A DNA stretch of 64,000 nucleotides from Microbulbifer harenosus. Its GTDB lineage: Bacteria > Pseudomonadota > Gammaproteobacteria > Pseudomonadales > Cellvibrionaceae. The stretch is taken from positions 45,013 through 109,012 of the forward strand of contig NZ_VANI01000008.1 in assembly GCF_005771435.1 (NCBI RefSeq), written 5' to 3'. Numbering within the stretch: position 1 is the first letter of the stretch; every line of letters starts with the position of its first letter. This document shows, piece after piece, positions 51,481 to 60,638 of this stretch. Under the pieces are notes generated by a model. It saw only the letters and a program-made list of their open reading frames with translations. It did not search any database and was not told where the DNA came from. Position numbers and translations under genes: made by a program.

Positions 51481-52437
51481 ATGAGCCAGACTCTCGGCGT
51501 GGTCATGGACCCCATCGCCAACATCACCTACAAAAAAGACACCACCCTCGCCCTGCTGCTGGCAGCCCAGCGCGCAGGCTTTGAATTGCAGTATTTTTTG
51601 CAGTCCGACCTGTATCTCGACGGCGGCAAGCCCATGGGTAACGGTTCGCCACTACAAGTGTTCGAAGACCCGCAAAACTGGTTCACACTCGGTGAGCGCC
51701 GGCCGGTGGAACTGGGCGAACTTGATGTAATTCTGATGCGGGTCGATCCACCCTTCGACAATGAGTACATCTATTCCACGTATATTCTCGAAGCCGCCGA
51801 GCGCGCCGGCGCCCTGGTGGCCAACAAGCCCCAGTCGCTGCGCGACTGCAACGAGAAAATCTTCGCCACCCACTTCGCGGACTGCATTCCGCCGCTGATC
51901 GTCAGCCGCGACATGCAACAACTGCGCGCCTTCCACACCGAGCACAAGGACGCCATTTTCAAACCCCTCGACGGCATGGGCGGCACCGGCATTTTTCATG
52001 TCAAACCAGAAGGCGGCAATTTAGGGGCGATCCTGGAAACCCTCACCGACAACGGCAAGCGCCAGATCATGGGCCAGCGGTATATTCCCGAAATCAAGGA
52101 CGGCGACAAGCGCATCCTGATGGTGGATGGAGAGCCGGTACCTTACTGTCTGGCGCGCATCCCCCAAGCGGGGGAGACCCGCGGCAACCTGGCCGCCGGA
52201 GGCCGCGGCGAGGCGCGCCCACTGACCGCGCGCGATCTTGAAATCGCCCGCAAAGTCGGCCCCACGCTAAAGGAAAAAGGTCTGTTGTTTGTGGGCCTGG
52301 ATGTGATCGGCGACTACCTGACCGAAGTCAATGTCACCAGCCCAACCTGTGTGCGCGAAATCGACACCGCCTACGGCACCGACATCGGCGGACTGTTGAT
52401 GCGCGCCATCACAGACCGGCTGGCCAAAAAGGGATAA
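51481..52437 (+). CDS. gshB: Glutathione synthetase
   Basis: Joins gamma-glutamylcysteine and glycine with ATP to make glutathione. The start is ATG 51481 (MSQTLGVVMDPIANITYKKD), which matches the family N-terminus. The 318-residue protein has an ATP-grasp fold: FKPLDGMGGTGIF glycine loop (about residues 160-172), DKRILMVDGEP, and NLAAGGRGEARPLT; the ligand-binding VNVTSPTCVREI lies near the C-terminus. Divergent from pilG, followed by tonB-like and yqgE genes. Confidence 0.97.
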   Translation: MSQTLGVVMDPIANITYKKDTTLALLLAAQRAGFELQYFLQSDLYLDGGKPMGNGSPLQVFEDPQNWFTLGERRPVELGELDVILMRVDPPFDNEYIYSTYILEAAERAGALVANKPQSLRDCNEKIFATHFADCIPPLIVSRDMQQLRAFHTEHKDAIFKPLDGMGGTGIFHVKPEGGNLGAILETLTDNGKRQIMGQRYIPEIKDGDKRILMVDGEPVPYCLARIPQAGETRGNLAAGGRGEARPLTARDLEIARKVGPTLKEKGLLFVGLDVIGDYLTEVNVTSPTCVREIDTAYGTDIGGLLMRAITDRLAKKG

Positions 52438-52513
52438 ACTGGCGCCTGTCGTCACGCACGGTAGCAACGACCGCAGCCTCCGATAACAAAGCAGCAGTAA
52501 AGCAATAACCACA

Positions 52514-53443
52514 ATGACCGCAGCCGCCAGCCAACTCCATACCAATCCGGGCGTCAGCACGACGCCCCCCAGCCAGGGCGACCGCTTTACCTTTGCCCTG
52601 TTTCTGGCCTGCGCGCTGCACGCACTGGTGATCTTTGGCGTGGCCTTTAGCGCACCCGAAGCGAAAGAGGCCCCGCCTACCCTTGAGGTCACTCTCGCCC
52701 AGCATCGCTCCCTGGATGCCCCAGAAGACGCCGACTATCTGGCCCAGCACAATCAGCAGGCGAGCGGCACCGCCGAAGCCCCTAAAGAACTTTCCACCGA
52801 CCGCCAGGCGGAAATGGCCGACACCAGCATCCGCCAGGTCAACCCGCTGCCCCAACAGCAAGCCGCGCGCCCTGCGGACCAACTGCGCCAGCTGATCACC
52901 ACTGTCGACGACAGCCCCGAGCAGGCGCCGGAACTGCCGGCGGAAGACAAGCGCTCGGAAGAAAAGCGCGGCGACGCCCCCAGCGACCTGCCACCCACCA
53001 ACCCCGAAATCGCCAGCCTGCAGGCGCGCCTCGATAAAATTCGCCAGACCATCGCCCAGCGCCCGCGGGTGCGCAGACTCACTTCGGTCGCCACCAAGGC
53101 CGCGGCAGACGCAGCGTATCTGCACGACTGGCGCCAGAAAGTGGAGGCCATAGGCAACGACAACTTTCCCGAAGAAGCGCTGGCGCGCCAGATCACCGGA
53201 GACCTGCGCATGATGGTGCGACTACTGCCTTCCGGCGCGGTGGAGGAAGTGGTAATCCTTGAATCCTCCGGCGAACGCATCCTCGACGACGCCGCCCAAC
53301 AAATCGTGCGTCTCGCCGCGCCCTTCGCGCCCTTCCCACCGGAAATCCGCAAACAGGCCGACCGTCTTGAGATCATCCGCACCTGGCGCTTTGAAATGAC
53401 TGGATTTTCCACCGCCGCCGAGGACACCCCCGGCCGCGGCTGA
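52514..53443 (+). CDS. TonB-family energy transducer-like protein
   Basis: A 309-residue bitopic protein: cytoplasmic N-terminus, one membrane helix (about residues 28-48, LFLACALHALVIFGVAF), a Gln/Ala/Pro-rich periplasmic spacer (about 55-170), then a TonB C-terminal domain (YLHDWRQKVEAIGNDNFPEE, about 196-215; MVRLLPSGAVEEVVILESSG). It lacks the Pro-Lys/Pro-Glu repeats of classical TonB. Its place next to gshB, yqgE and the pilG cluster matches the TonB3-type gene of Pseudomonas, which affects twitching motility. Partner ExbB/ExbD are not in this window. Confidence 0.88.
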   Translation: MTAAASQLHTNPGVSTTPPSQGDRFTFALFLACALHALVIFGVAFSAPEAKEAPPTLEVTLAQHRSLDAPEDADYLAQHNQQASGTAEAPKELSTDRQAEMADTSIRQVNPLPQQQAARPADQLRQLITTVDDSPEQAPELPAEDKRSEEKRGDAPSDLPPTNPEIASLQARLDKIRQTIAQRPRVRRLTSVATKAAADAAYLHDWRQKVEAIGNDNFPEEALARQITGDLRMMVRLLPSGAVEEVVILESSGERILDDAAQQIVRLAAPFAPFPPEIRKQADRLEIIRTWRFEMTGFSTAAEDTPGRG

Positions 53444-53503
53444 TCCGCGACCTTCACGCATATTCGCCGCACCCGCGGCAGCGAAACAGCTAAACTAAGC
53501 CCC

Positions 53504-54097
53504 ATGCATTTTAAACATCCGCAGAACCTCGACAGCGATCTCACCCACAACAGCCTGCGCGGCCAGTTCCTCATCGCCATGCCCGGCATGCAGGACCCGC
53601 GATTCAAGCAGGCGGTGACGTTCATCTGTGAGCACAGCAGCGAAGGCACCATGGGCATCGTCGTCAACGCACCGAGCCGCATTACCTGGCGCGAGGTGTT
53701 CAGCCAGCTGGAGCTGGAAGACGCCAGCCTGCGCGGTCAGGAACCGGTACTGGTGGGCGGCCCCGTGGCACAGGAACAAGGATTTGTACTGCATGGGCGC
53801 GGTATGCAATTCGCTTCCACCGCCGAGGTTTCCGACGACATCAGCCTCACCGCGTCAAAAGACATCATCGAATCCCTCGCCGCCGGCCGCGGCCCGGACG
53901 ATGTGCTGTTGGCACTGGGCTACGCCGGCTGGGGCCCCGGGCAACTGGAGCAGGAAATCGCCGAGAACGCCTGGCTGACGCTGCCGGCGGAACCGGAAAT
54001 TCTGTTCGCCACGCCCATGGAAAAGCGCTGGCACACCGCCGCCGCACGCCATGGAATCGATCTGTCTGGAATAAGCTCCCAGTCTGGTCACGCCTGA
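53504..54097 (+). CDS. yqgE: YqgE/AlgH family protein
   Basis: A conserved cytoplasmic protein of unsettled biochemical function (named AlgH in Pseudomonas). The 197-residue protein has the family motifs LRGQFLIAMPGMQDPRF, VTFICEHSSEGTMGIVVN and GYAGWGPGQLEQEI. ATG 53504. It precedes ruvX, the usual pairing, with a short tandem repeat in the gap. Confidence 0.96.
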   Translation: MHFKHPQNLDSDLTHNSLRGQFLIAMPGMQDPRFKQAVTFICEHSSEGTMGIVVNAPSRITWREVFSQLELEDASLRGQEPVLVGGPVAQEQGFVLHGRGMQFASTAEVSDDISLTASKDIIESLAAGRGPDDVLLALGYAGWGPGQLEQEIAENAWLTLPAEPEILFATPMEKRWHTAAARHGIDLSGISSQSGHA

Positions 54098-54143
54098 ACA
54101 CCGACATCACCTGAACACCGACATCACCTGAAGACCGACAACA
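54093..54143. repeat. 17-bp tandem repeat between yqgE and ruvX
   Basis: Three head-to-tail units of CCTGAACACCGACATCA starting at 54093; the first two are identical, and the third has two changes. The first unit contains the yqgE stop codon, so each unit carries an in-frame-like TGA. A local duplication with no evident function. Confidence 0.8.
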
Positions 54144-54168
54144 AACGCACCCGACAAGCCTCTTTCCC

Positions 54169-54597
54169 ATGAGCAAACCCTTCACCGTCCTCGCCTTCGA
54201 TTTTGGCACCAGCTCCATTGGCGTCGCCTACGGCCAGAGCCTCACCGGCAGCGCCCGCGAGCTGGATCCGCTGCGCGCCAAGGACGGCCAACCAGACTGG
54301 AACAAGGTGCAACGCCTGGTGGACGAATGGCAGCCGCGACTACTGCTGGTGGGTCTGCCGCTCAACATGGACGGCAGCGAGAGCGAAATCGGCGCGCGCG
54401 CGCGCAAGTTCGGCCAGCGCCTGCACGGCCGCCTCGGGCTGCCGGTCGAGTACGCCGACGAACGCCTCAGCACCCACGCCGCCAAGGAGGAGGCCCGCGG
54501 GCGCGGCCACCGCGGCCATTACGCCAGCGACCCGGTGGACTCCATCGCCGCGCGCATCTTCCTCGAGGACTGGCTGCGCCAGTACAGCGGTCAGTAA
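54169..54597 (+). CDS. ruvX: Holliday-junction-resolvase-like YqgF/RuvX
   Basis: RNase H-fold nuclease implicated in 16S rRNA 5'-end processing. The 142-residue protein has the N-terminal acidic motif AFDFGTSSIGVAYGQ (about residues 10-24), LLLVGLPLNMDGSESE (about 58-73), DERLSTHAAKEEARGRG and the C-terminal DPVDSIAARIFLEDW. ATG 54169, shortly after the tandem repeat. Confidence 0.95.
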   Translation: MSKPFTVLAFDFGTSSIGVAYGQSLTGSARELDPLRAKDGQPDWNKVQRLVDEWQPRLLLVGLPLNMDGSESEIGARARKFGQRLHGRLGLPVEYADERLSTHAAKEEARGRGHRGHYASDPVDSIAARIFLEDWLRQYSGQ

Positions 54598-54654
54598 TCC
54601 CGCGCGCAAACTGGTAAACTTGCGCGCGAATTCCCAACCACGACAGTCCCGCGC

Positions 54655-55596
54655 ATGTCCGATTCCCCCGCAAACCACACCATCCGCAAGATCCGCATCG
54701 CCACCCGCGAGAGCGCCCTCGCCCTGTGGCAGGCCAACTACGTCAAACAACAGCTGGAGCTGCACCACCCCGAGCTCAGCGTGGAACTGCTGCCATTGAC
54801 CAGCCGCGGCGACCAGCTGCTGGATATTCCCCTCAACAAGGTGGGTGGCAAGGGCCTGTTTGTAAAAGAACTTGAGAAAGCCATGCTCGACGGCCAGGCC
54901 GACATCGCCGTGCACTCAATGAAGGATGTGCCGATGGAGTTCCCCGCAGGCCTGCACCTGCCGGTCATCTGTGAACGGGAAGATCCCCGCGATGCCTTTG
55001 TGAGCAATCACTTCGACTCTATCGAAGCGCTGCCGCAGGGTGCGGTGGTTGGAACCTCCAGCCTGCGTCGCCAGTGCCAGCTGCTGGCGGTGCGTCCGGA
55101 CCTGCATGTGAAGTTCCTGCGCGGCAACGTCAACACCCGCCTGGCCAAACTGGATGCCGGCGATTACGACGCCATCATCCTCGCAGCTGCCGGCCTGCTG
55201 CGCCTGGAAATGCGCGCGCGGATCGCCGCCTATATCGAACCGGAAGTGCTGCTGCCCGCCGGCGGCCAAGGCGCCGTGGGCATCGAATCCCGCCGCGACC
55301 CGGCGCTGGAAGCGCTGCTCGCCCCCCTGCACTGCGCCGACACCAGCATCCGCCTAACCGCCGAGCGCGCCGTAGTGCGCCGCCTGAACGGTGGCTGCCA
55401 GGTGCCCATCGGCAGTTACGCGCTGCTCGACGGCAACGGCGGCCTCCACCTGCGCGGCCTGGTGGGCAGCCCCGATGGCACCACCATGCTGCATGCGGAA
55501 GTGCACGGCGATGCGACAGAGGCCGAAGCCCTCGGCATCCGCCTCGCCGAGCAACTACTGCAGGCCGGCGCCGACGAAATACTCGCCGCGATCTGA
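54655..55596 (+). CDS. hemC: Porphobilinogen deaminase (hydroxymethylbilane synthase)
   Basis: Polymerises four porphobilinogens to hydroxymethylbilane, holding them on a dipyrromethane cofactor. The 313-residue protein has [39 protein letters not shown] and the cofactor-attaching Cys in [14 protein letters not shown] (about residue 247). First gene of a hemC-hemD-hemX-hemY operon; hemD begins 10 bp after its stop. Confidence 0.97.
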   Translation: MSDSPANHTIRKIRIATRESALALWQANYVKQQLELHHPELSVELLPLTSRGDQLLDIPLNKVGGKGLFVKELEKAMLDGQADIAVHSMKDVPMEFPAGLHLPVICEREDPRDAFVSNHFDSIEALPQGAVVGTSSLRRQCQLLAVRPDLHVKFLRGNVNTRLAKLDAGDYDAIILAAAGLLRLEMRARIAAYIEPEVLLPAGGQGAVGIESRRDPALEALLAPLHCADTSIRLTAERAVVRRLNGGCQVPIGSYALLDGNGGLHLRGLVGSPDGTTMLHAEVHGDATEAEALGIRLAEQLLQAGADEILAAI

Positions 55597-55606
55597 TTGC
55601 GCCCCC

Positions 55607-56407
55607 GTGACCAGCCCACTCGCCGACCGGCGCATCCTGATCACCCGCCCCGCCCACCAGAGCGATGGCTTTCGCGATCTGCTGCGGGCGCGCGGCGCCC
55701 GGGTGGATTCCATTCCGCTGCTGGAAATTGCGCCGATTACCGGCGGCGACGAGGCCCAGGCGATCCGCAATCTGGTGATGGATTTCGACCAGTTCGAACA
55801 CGCTATCTTCGTATCCCAGAACGCGGTGCAGTACGCCTTCGACTGGCTGGATGACTTCTGGCCGCAGCTGCCCCAGGGACCGCGCTACTACGCCATCGGC
55901 GCCGCCACCGCCCGCGCCATCCGCGCGCGCGGCGCCGAGCCGGAGAGCGACCCGCTCGAAGCGGACGCAAGCCCGATGGATTCGGAAGCGCTGCTGGATC
56001 TGCCCGCGCTGCGGAATCCGCAGGGCCAGCGTGTCGTGATTTTCCGCGGCCAGGGCGGGCGCACCTTGATGGGCGATACCCTGAAGGCCCGCGGCGCGCG
56101 CCTCGAATACTGCGAGCTGTACCAGCGCCTGCTCCCCGCCGACGCCGTAGAACAACTGCGCGCCTATGCGCATCTGCCCGACGCCATCGCCGTACACAGT
56201 GGCGAAACCCTCGACAACTTCGCCGCCGCCCTCAGCGCCACCGGCCGTCAGACATTGCTGCAGTGCCCGCTAATTTGCCCCAGTCAGCGTGTCGCCACAT
56301 GCGCCCGAGAACTGGGCTTCGCCAGCGCCCACGCGGCCACCAATGCCGGCGACAACGCCATGCTGGCAGCGCTGGAATCGGTGCTCGCCGCTGGGCACCC
56401 CGTCTAA
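55607..56407 (+). CDS. hemD: Uroporphyrinogen-III synthase
   Basis: Cyclises hydroxymethylbilane with D-ring inversion to uroporphyrinogen III. The start is GTG 55607 (MTSPLADRRILITRPAHQSD), 10 nt after the hemC stop; the long open frame upstream overlaps hemC and is spurious. The 266-residue protein has the two-lobe HemD fold with the N-terminal ILITRPAHQSDGFRDLL, FVSQNAVQYAFDWL and AVHSGETLDNFAAAL segments. The family is weakly conserved, but operon context is decisive. Confidence 0.94.
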   Translation: MTSPLADRRILITRPAHQSDGFRDLLRARGARVDSIPLLEIAPITGGDEAQAIRNLVMDFDQFEHAIFVSQNAVQYAFDWLDDFWPQLPQGPRYYAIGAATARAIRARGAEPESDPLEADASPMDSEALLDLPALRNPQGQRVVIFRGQGGRTLMGDTLKARGARLEYCELYQRLLPADAVEQLRAYAHLPDAIAVHSGETLDNFAAALSATGRQTLLQCPLICPSQRVATCARELGFASAHAATNAGDNAMLAALESVLAAGHPV

Positions 56408-56497
56408 CAGCCCGCCCGCGATTCCCGGTTTCGCGCCATCCTCGGTAAAAAATTTCATTTCCGCGCCAGACTTCGTATAAAGACTGGCTTCAGTCGC

Positions 56498-56503
56498 TAT
56501 AAT
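56498..56503 (+). promoter_or_regulatory. Candidate -10 box upstream of hemX
   Basis: A perfect TATAAT in the 201-bp hemD-hemX gap, about 105 bp before the hemX ATG. No good -35 accompanies it. It could give hemX-hemY an internal promoter. Confidence 0.35.
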
Positions 56504-56608
56504 TTGGCGACAAAATTTCTTCGGCATCCGCGCCGCCTGTGACACATCCGGCATAAGTTCGCGCCTTCCGGCGCCCACCCTGAGCAGACAAGTCTTTGAG
56601 CGATAGAC

Positions 56609-58045
56609 ATGAGCGATAAAAAAGTCCCGCCCTCCTCCCGTACGGACACCGGCGCAAGCAGCGGCACCCCGGATGCCAGGCAAGAGATTCCGCTGGTCAC
56701 CCGCAAGGCCGAACCCAAAAGTAATTTCGCCAAAGCCGACAGCGGGAAAACGACGGAGACCTCTTCGAAAACGCGCACCGCAAAAAAACGCAGCGGCTGG
56801 CTCTGGCTGTGGTTGCTGCTGCTCACCCTGATCGCCGCCGCGGTCGCCGCCTGGTACCTGCTTCCCGGCATGCGTCAACAGGTCAGCCAGCAACTGCAAA
56901 CCCTGCCCGTGATCGGCCGCTACTTAACGACAAATGAACGCACCGCGAGCACCAGCGACGCGCGTAGTGTGTCGGGCACCAATCCAACGGCCCAGACCGA
57001 AAGCGCGCCGGTGACACCGCCAACCACCGACCAGCCCAACGCCGACGCACCTGCCACCGCACAATCGACACCAGAGCAACCGATACCGCAGCCAGACACC
57101 CCCCGCCCCACACCCCCTACGGCAACGGCACCGGTTCCTCCCCAGGACCACAGCGCACAGCTAATCGGTGAATTACGCCAGCAGCTCGCGCAGCAAGCTC
57201 AGACCATTCAACAACTGCAGCAGCAGCTCGCGGGACTACAGCGCAACGTCACCGCCCAGGGCAACCGCCTCAGCCAACTGGGCAATGCCAGCCGCGAGGA
57301 CTGGCAGCTGGCGGAGGCCGATTACCTGCTGCGGCTCGCCAACCAGCGCCTGATGCTGGAACAAGACAGTCGCGCCGCCCTCGGCCTGCTGCAGGAAGTG
57401 GATACCATCGTGCGGAATGTGGACCTTCCGGATCTGTACGGCGTGCGCCAGCAGCTCGCTCGCGACATCACCGCGCTCAAGCTCGCGGAAAATGTCGACC
57501 GCGAAGGCATATATCTGCGCCTGCGCGCGCTGGAAGAGCAGATGACCAAACTGAATATCCAGCCCCAGTTCGATCTCGCCCAACACGACGCCGCCGCCGC
57601 GCAATATCAGGCGGAAAACAAGGATGTGGGCGAAAATCACTTCCGCTCCAGCTGGAGCAACTTCGTCGATTTTCTCAAGGGCTCCGTGCGCATTCGCGAT
57701 GGCGAGGTGGACCCGGTGTTGCTGTCGCCCCAAAGCGAAACCCGCTTCCGCCAGAGCCTGCGCCTGAACATGGAACAAGCGGAACTCGCGGTGCTGCGCG
57801 CCGACGAAGCCGTGTACAAGGACTCTCTCAACCACGCCCGCCAGTTACTGCTCGACTACGGTGTCGACAACCCTCAGCGCCAGGTGATTCTGGGCGAACT
57901 GGAGTCACTGGCCCAGGAAAAAATCACAACCGACCTGCCAAATCTCAGTGCCTCACAGAGCGCTCTGCGCAATTACATCGACAGAATGCACAAGGTCTCC
58001 TCCGGGCAATTACCGGACAGCAGTAACGGAGGCATTCAACCGTGA
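56609..58045 (+). CDS. hemX: HemX-like inner-membrane protein
   Basis: Bitopic membrane protein conserved downstream of hemD; often annotated as a uroporphyrinogen-III methyltransferase, although its sequence lacks that enzyme's motifs and its role is unknown. The 478-residue protein has a basic, disordered N-terminus, a membrane helix (about residues 67-90, WLWLWLLLLTLIAAAVAAW), a Thr/Pro/Gln-rich low-complexity linker (about 110-180), a coiled coil (about 185-225) and the conserved HemX domain (DWQLAEADYLLRLANQRL onwards). Overlaps hemY by 4 bp. Confidence 0.94.
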   Translation: MSDKKVPPSSRTDTGASSGTPDARQEIPLVTRKAEPKSNFAKADSGKTTETSSKTRTAKKRSGWLWLWLLLLTLIAAAVAAWYLLPGMRQQVSQQLQTLPVIGRYLTTNERTASTSDARSVSGTNPTAQTESAPVTPPTTDQPNADAPATAQSTPEQPIPQPDTPRPTPPTATAPVPPQDHSAQLIGELRQQLAQQAQTIQQLQQQLAGLQRNVTAQGNRLSQLGNASREDWQLAEADYLLRLANQRLMLEQDSRAALGLLQEVDTIVRNVDLPDLYGVRQQLARDITALKLAENVDREGIYLRLRALEEQMTKLNIQPQFDLAQHDAAAAQYQAENKDVGENHFRSSWSNFVDFLKGSVRIRDGEVDPVLLSPQSETRFRQSLRLNMEQAELAVLRADEAVYKDSLNHARQLLLDYGVDNPQRQVILGELESLAQEKITTDLPNLSASQSALRNYIDRMHKVSSGQLPDSSNGGIQP

Positions 58046-59295
58046 AACGCTTTTTATTTTTCACCCTGATTCTGTTGCTGGGTGGCGCGCTGCTGGCAGA
58101 AGCCATGCGCTCCTACCCTGGCTATCTGCTATTGATGGTGGGCGGTGAAAGCGGCAAACGCATTGAAATGAACCTTTGGGTTGCCGTGGGCGGACTTGCA
58201 CTGGCAATCCTCGCACTGTTCCTGTTCATCTGGCTGTTGCGCAGCATTGCGCGCGTCATTGAGGGCAGCGTCAGTCGGATCCGCTTTGGCCGCAGTCGCA
58301 CCGCGCGACGCCGCCTCACCAACGGCCTCGTCGAATACATGGAAGGCAACTGGGCGCGCGCGCGCCGCTTGCTGCTGAAAAGCGCCGCTCGCTCCGATGC
58401 GCCAATCATCAATTACCTCGCCGCCGCGCGCAGCGCCTTCGAGCTGGGTTACCGCGACGAAGCCAACGAACTGCTCGCGAAAGCAGAGGCCACCGGCGAC
58501 GACACCCAGCTCGCCGTCGCCATCAGCCAGGCGCGTATGCAACTGCTCGACAAGCACTACGAGCAATGCATCGCCAGCCTGCAGCGCGCCATGCAGCAGG
58601 AGCCCAATCACCCCGCACTGTTGCAACTGCTGCGCCAAGCCTACTACCACATCGGCGAATGGAACGGCCTGCGCGAACTGCTGCCACGGTTGGAAAAATA
58701 CGGCACCATGCCGGAATCCCAGCTGCAACAACTCGAACTCGAGGTGTACCAGAACCTACTGCGGGATGCGGCGAATCGGAAGGATGCGGAAAAATTGCGG
58801 GAAATCTGGCAGAGCCTCAATGGCCGCTGGCAGCGCAATATCGAGCTACGCAACCTCTACGGCGAAATGCTGCACAAAGTCGGCGACGACATGGAAGCAG
58901 AAAAACACCTGCGCTGGATTCTCAATCGTGAATGGCGCGGCGATACAGTGCGCCTGTACGGCAATCTCACCGGTGCCGATGCCAGCCAGCAACTGGGCGT
59001 CGCCGACGGCTGGCAGAAAGAATACGGTGAAAATGCCGACCTCCTCACCTGTCTTGGCCGCCTGTGTCTGCGCAACGAAATCTGGGGCAAGGCCCGGCAG
59101 TATTTTGAAAAGAGCCTGCTGCTGCGCTCCGATCCCGCCACTTCCGCGGAACTCGCGCGGTTGCTGTATGCCCTCGGCGAAAAAGACCAGGCCGCACGCC
59201 TCTATGAGCAGGGATTGATGCAAGCGGTATCCGACCTGCCCCAATTGCCACTGCCAGATCAGAGTGCAGGCATGTTGAGCGCCGGCACCCATTGA
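58042..59295 (+). CDS. hemY: HemY-like inner-membrane TPR protein
   Basis: The gammaproteobacterial HemY (not protoporphyrinogen oxidase) is an inner-membrane protein of uncertain role in haem metabolism. The 417-residue protein has two N-terminal membrane helices (about residues 4-20 and 45-67), then TPR-like helical repeats (about 95-400; for example AAARSAFELGYRDEANELLA and YEQCIASLQRAMQQEPNHP). Starts inside the end of hemX. Confidence 0.94.
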   Translation: MKRFLFFTLILLLGGALLAEAMRSYPGYLLLMVGGESGKRIEMNLWVAVGGLALAILALFLFIWLLRSIARVIEGSVSRIRFGRSRTARRRLTNGLVEYMEGNWARARRLLLKSAARSDAPIINYLAAARSAFELGYRDEANELLAKAEATGDDTQLAVAISQARMQLLDKHYEQCIASLQRAMQQEPNHPALLQLLRQAYYHIGEWNGLRELLPRLEKYGTMPESQLQQLELEVYQNLLRDAANRKDAEKLREIWQSLNGRWQRNIELRNLYGEMLHKVGDDMEAEKHLRWILNREWRGDTVRLYGNLTGADASQQLGVADGWQKEYGENADLLTCLGRLCLRNEIWGKARQYFEKSLLLRSDPATSAELARLLYALGEKDQAARLYEQGLMQAVSDLPQLPLPDQSAGMLSAGTH

Positions 59296-59333
59296 TTCCG
59301 TCCCGAGTCGTCGCGAACGAAATAGTGAAAAAG

Positions 59334-60386
59334 ATGAAAGGCCGAAAGTTTCTATTCGGAATCTGCAGCGCATTGTGTGCCATTCTCAGTTTCCAGGCAC
59401 CGTTTTGCCTGGCGAGCGAAACACAGGATTATCAGGTACAACCTCGCGATGCCCTGCTCAGCAACTATCCCTATCCTTACCCGGTGAATTTCTTCACACT
59501 GCCAGCGCAGCAACCGACCAACAACGCCCAAGATAAGCTGCGCATGGCGTATATGGACATAACACCAAGCGGAGATCATTCCAAAGGAAACATCCTGCTA
59601 TTACACGGAAAAAATTTTTCCGGCGCCTACTGGCAGACAACCATTGAAGCGCTGAGAGAGCAAGGTTACCGGGTCATTGTCCCGGATCAGATAGGTTTCG
59701 GGAAATCCAGCAAACCGCTTACTTTCCAATATAGCTTCCAGGCCCTCGCGAACCACACCAACGCCCTACTAAAGCACCTGGGCATTCATAAAGTGCTGGT
59801 CGCCGGCCACTCCATGGGCGGCATGCTCGCCACCCGTTTCGCTCTCATGTATCCGCAACAAGTAGAAAAGCTCATTCTGATCAACCCGATCGGCCTCGAA
59901 GATTGGAAGCAGATTGTGCCCTATCAACCCATTGAAGACGCCATAGCAGCGGAGAAACTGCAGACGCCGAACAGCGTCAAAAATTACATGACCAAGGCCT
60001 ACTTCGCAGGCAATTGGAAGCCAGAATACAATTCGCTATTGGATATCCAGGGCGGCTGGACAATAGGAGAGGATGCCGAGAAGATCGCCATTATCGACGC
60101 ACGCACATCAGACATGGTATTCACACAACCGGTGGTGTACGAATTATCCGACATCAGAGTACCCACACTGCTGATTATCGGAACCCGTGACAAAACTGCC
60201 ATCGGTCGCAACCGAGCACCGAAGTCAGCACAGCCAACGCTCGGTCGCTACGACCTGCTAGGTAAGCAAGCCGCCACGGCAATACCAAACGCGAAACTGG
60301 TAGAGCTAGAAAATGTCGGCCATGTACCGCAATATGAATCCTTCGACCGCTACATCAAAGCATTTTTCAAATTTCTAAAGAACTAA
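59334..60386 (+). CDS. Exported alpha/beta-hydrolase
   Basis: A 350-residue protein with a signal peptide (about residues 1-28, KGRKFLFGICSALCAILSF..., likely cleaved near CLA-SE). The alpha/beta-hydrolase fold follows: oxyanion region LLLHGKNFSGAYW, nucleophile elbow GHSMGG (Ser about 160), a late Asp in GTRDKTAIG and the His in ENVGHVPQYE. Substrate unknown. I prefer ATG 59334 over a TTG at 59292 because it directly precedes the signal peptide; neither has a strong ribosome site. It follows hemY closely but looks lower in GC than the hem genes, so it may be a later arrival. Confidence 0.82.
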   Translation: MKGRKFLFGICSALCAILSFQAPFCLASETQDYQVQPRDALLSNYPYPYPVNFFTLPAQQPTNNAQDKLRMAYMDITPSGDHSKGNILLLHGKNFSGAYWQTTIEALREQGYRVIVPDQIGFGKSSKPLTFQYSFQALANHTNALLKHLGIHKVLVAGHSMGGMLATRFALMYPQQVEKLILINPIGLEDWKQIVPYQPIEDAIAAEKLQTPNSVKNYMTKAYFAGNWKPEYNSLLDIQGGWTIGEDAEKIAIIDARTSDMVFTQPVVYELSDIRVPTLLIIGTRDKTAIGRNRAPKSAQPTLGRYDLLGKQAATAIPNAKLVELENVGHVPQYESFDRYIKAFFKFLKN

Positions 60387-60435
60387 ACCAAAAGAAATTA
60401 CTTGAGCCACCACAAAGAATCCGATACAGATCATT

Positions 60436-60467
60436 CTGCCAGCTATTCATGCCATGCCCGCTGGCAG
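60436..60467 (+). terminator. Hairpin after the hydrolase gene
   Basis: CTGCCAGC (60436-60443) pairs with GCTGGCAG (60460-60467), with a 16-nt loop, and is followed by CATAAAAATC. A weak terminator candidate. The rest of 60387-60638 shows no gene or other signal. Confidence 0.4.
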
Positions 60468-60638
60468 CATAAAAATCAGCGCGGGCGCCTCACGCCAGCG
60501 CCGACCCGAATCAGAAACTAGAATCCGCCAACTTCATAAACTCAATTTCTTCCCGAGTTACTGTCAATTCCCGACAGAAAACTGCAATGGCAGTTCAACT
60601 CGCCTGGGATTTAAACCGATTGTGCACGTACTCGCTTG

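Noticed and set aside
54093..54143. CRISPR-like direct repeats
   Set aside because: Units are 17 bp, head to tail, without spacers.
55175..56197. 340-codon minus-strand frame opposite hemC/hemD
   Set aside because: Antisense to two clear enzyme genes in a conserved operon, with no recognisable domain.
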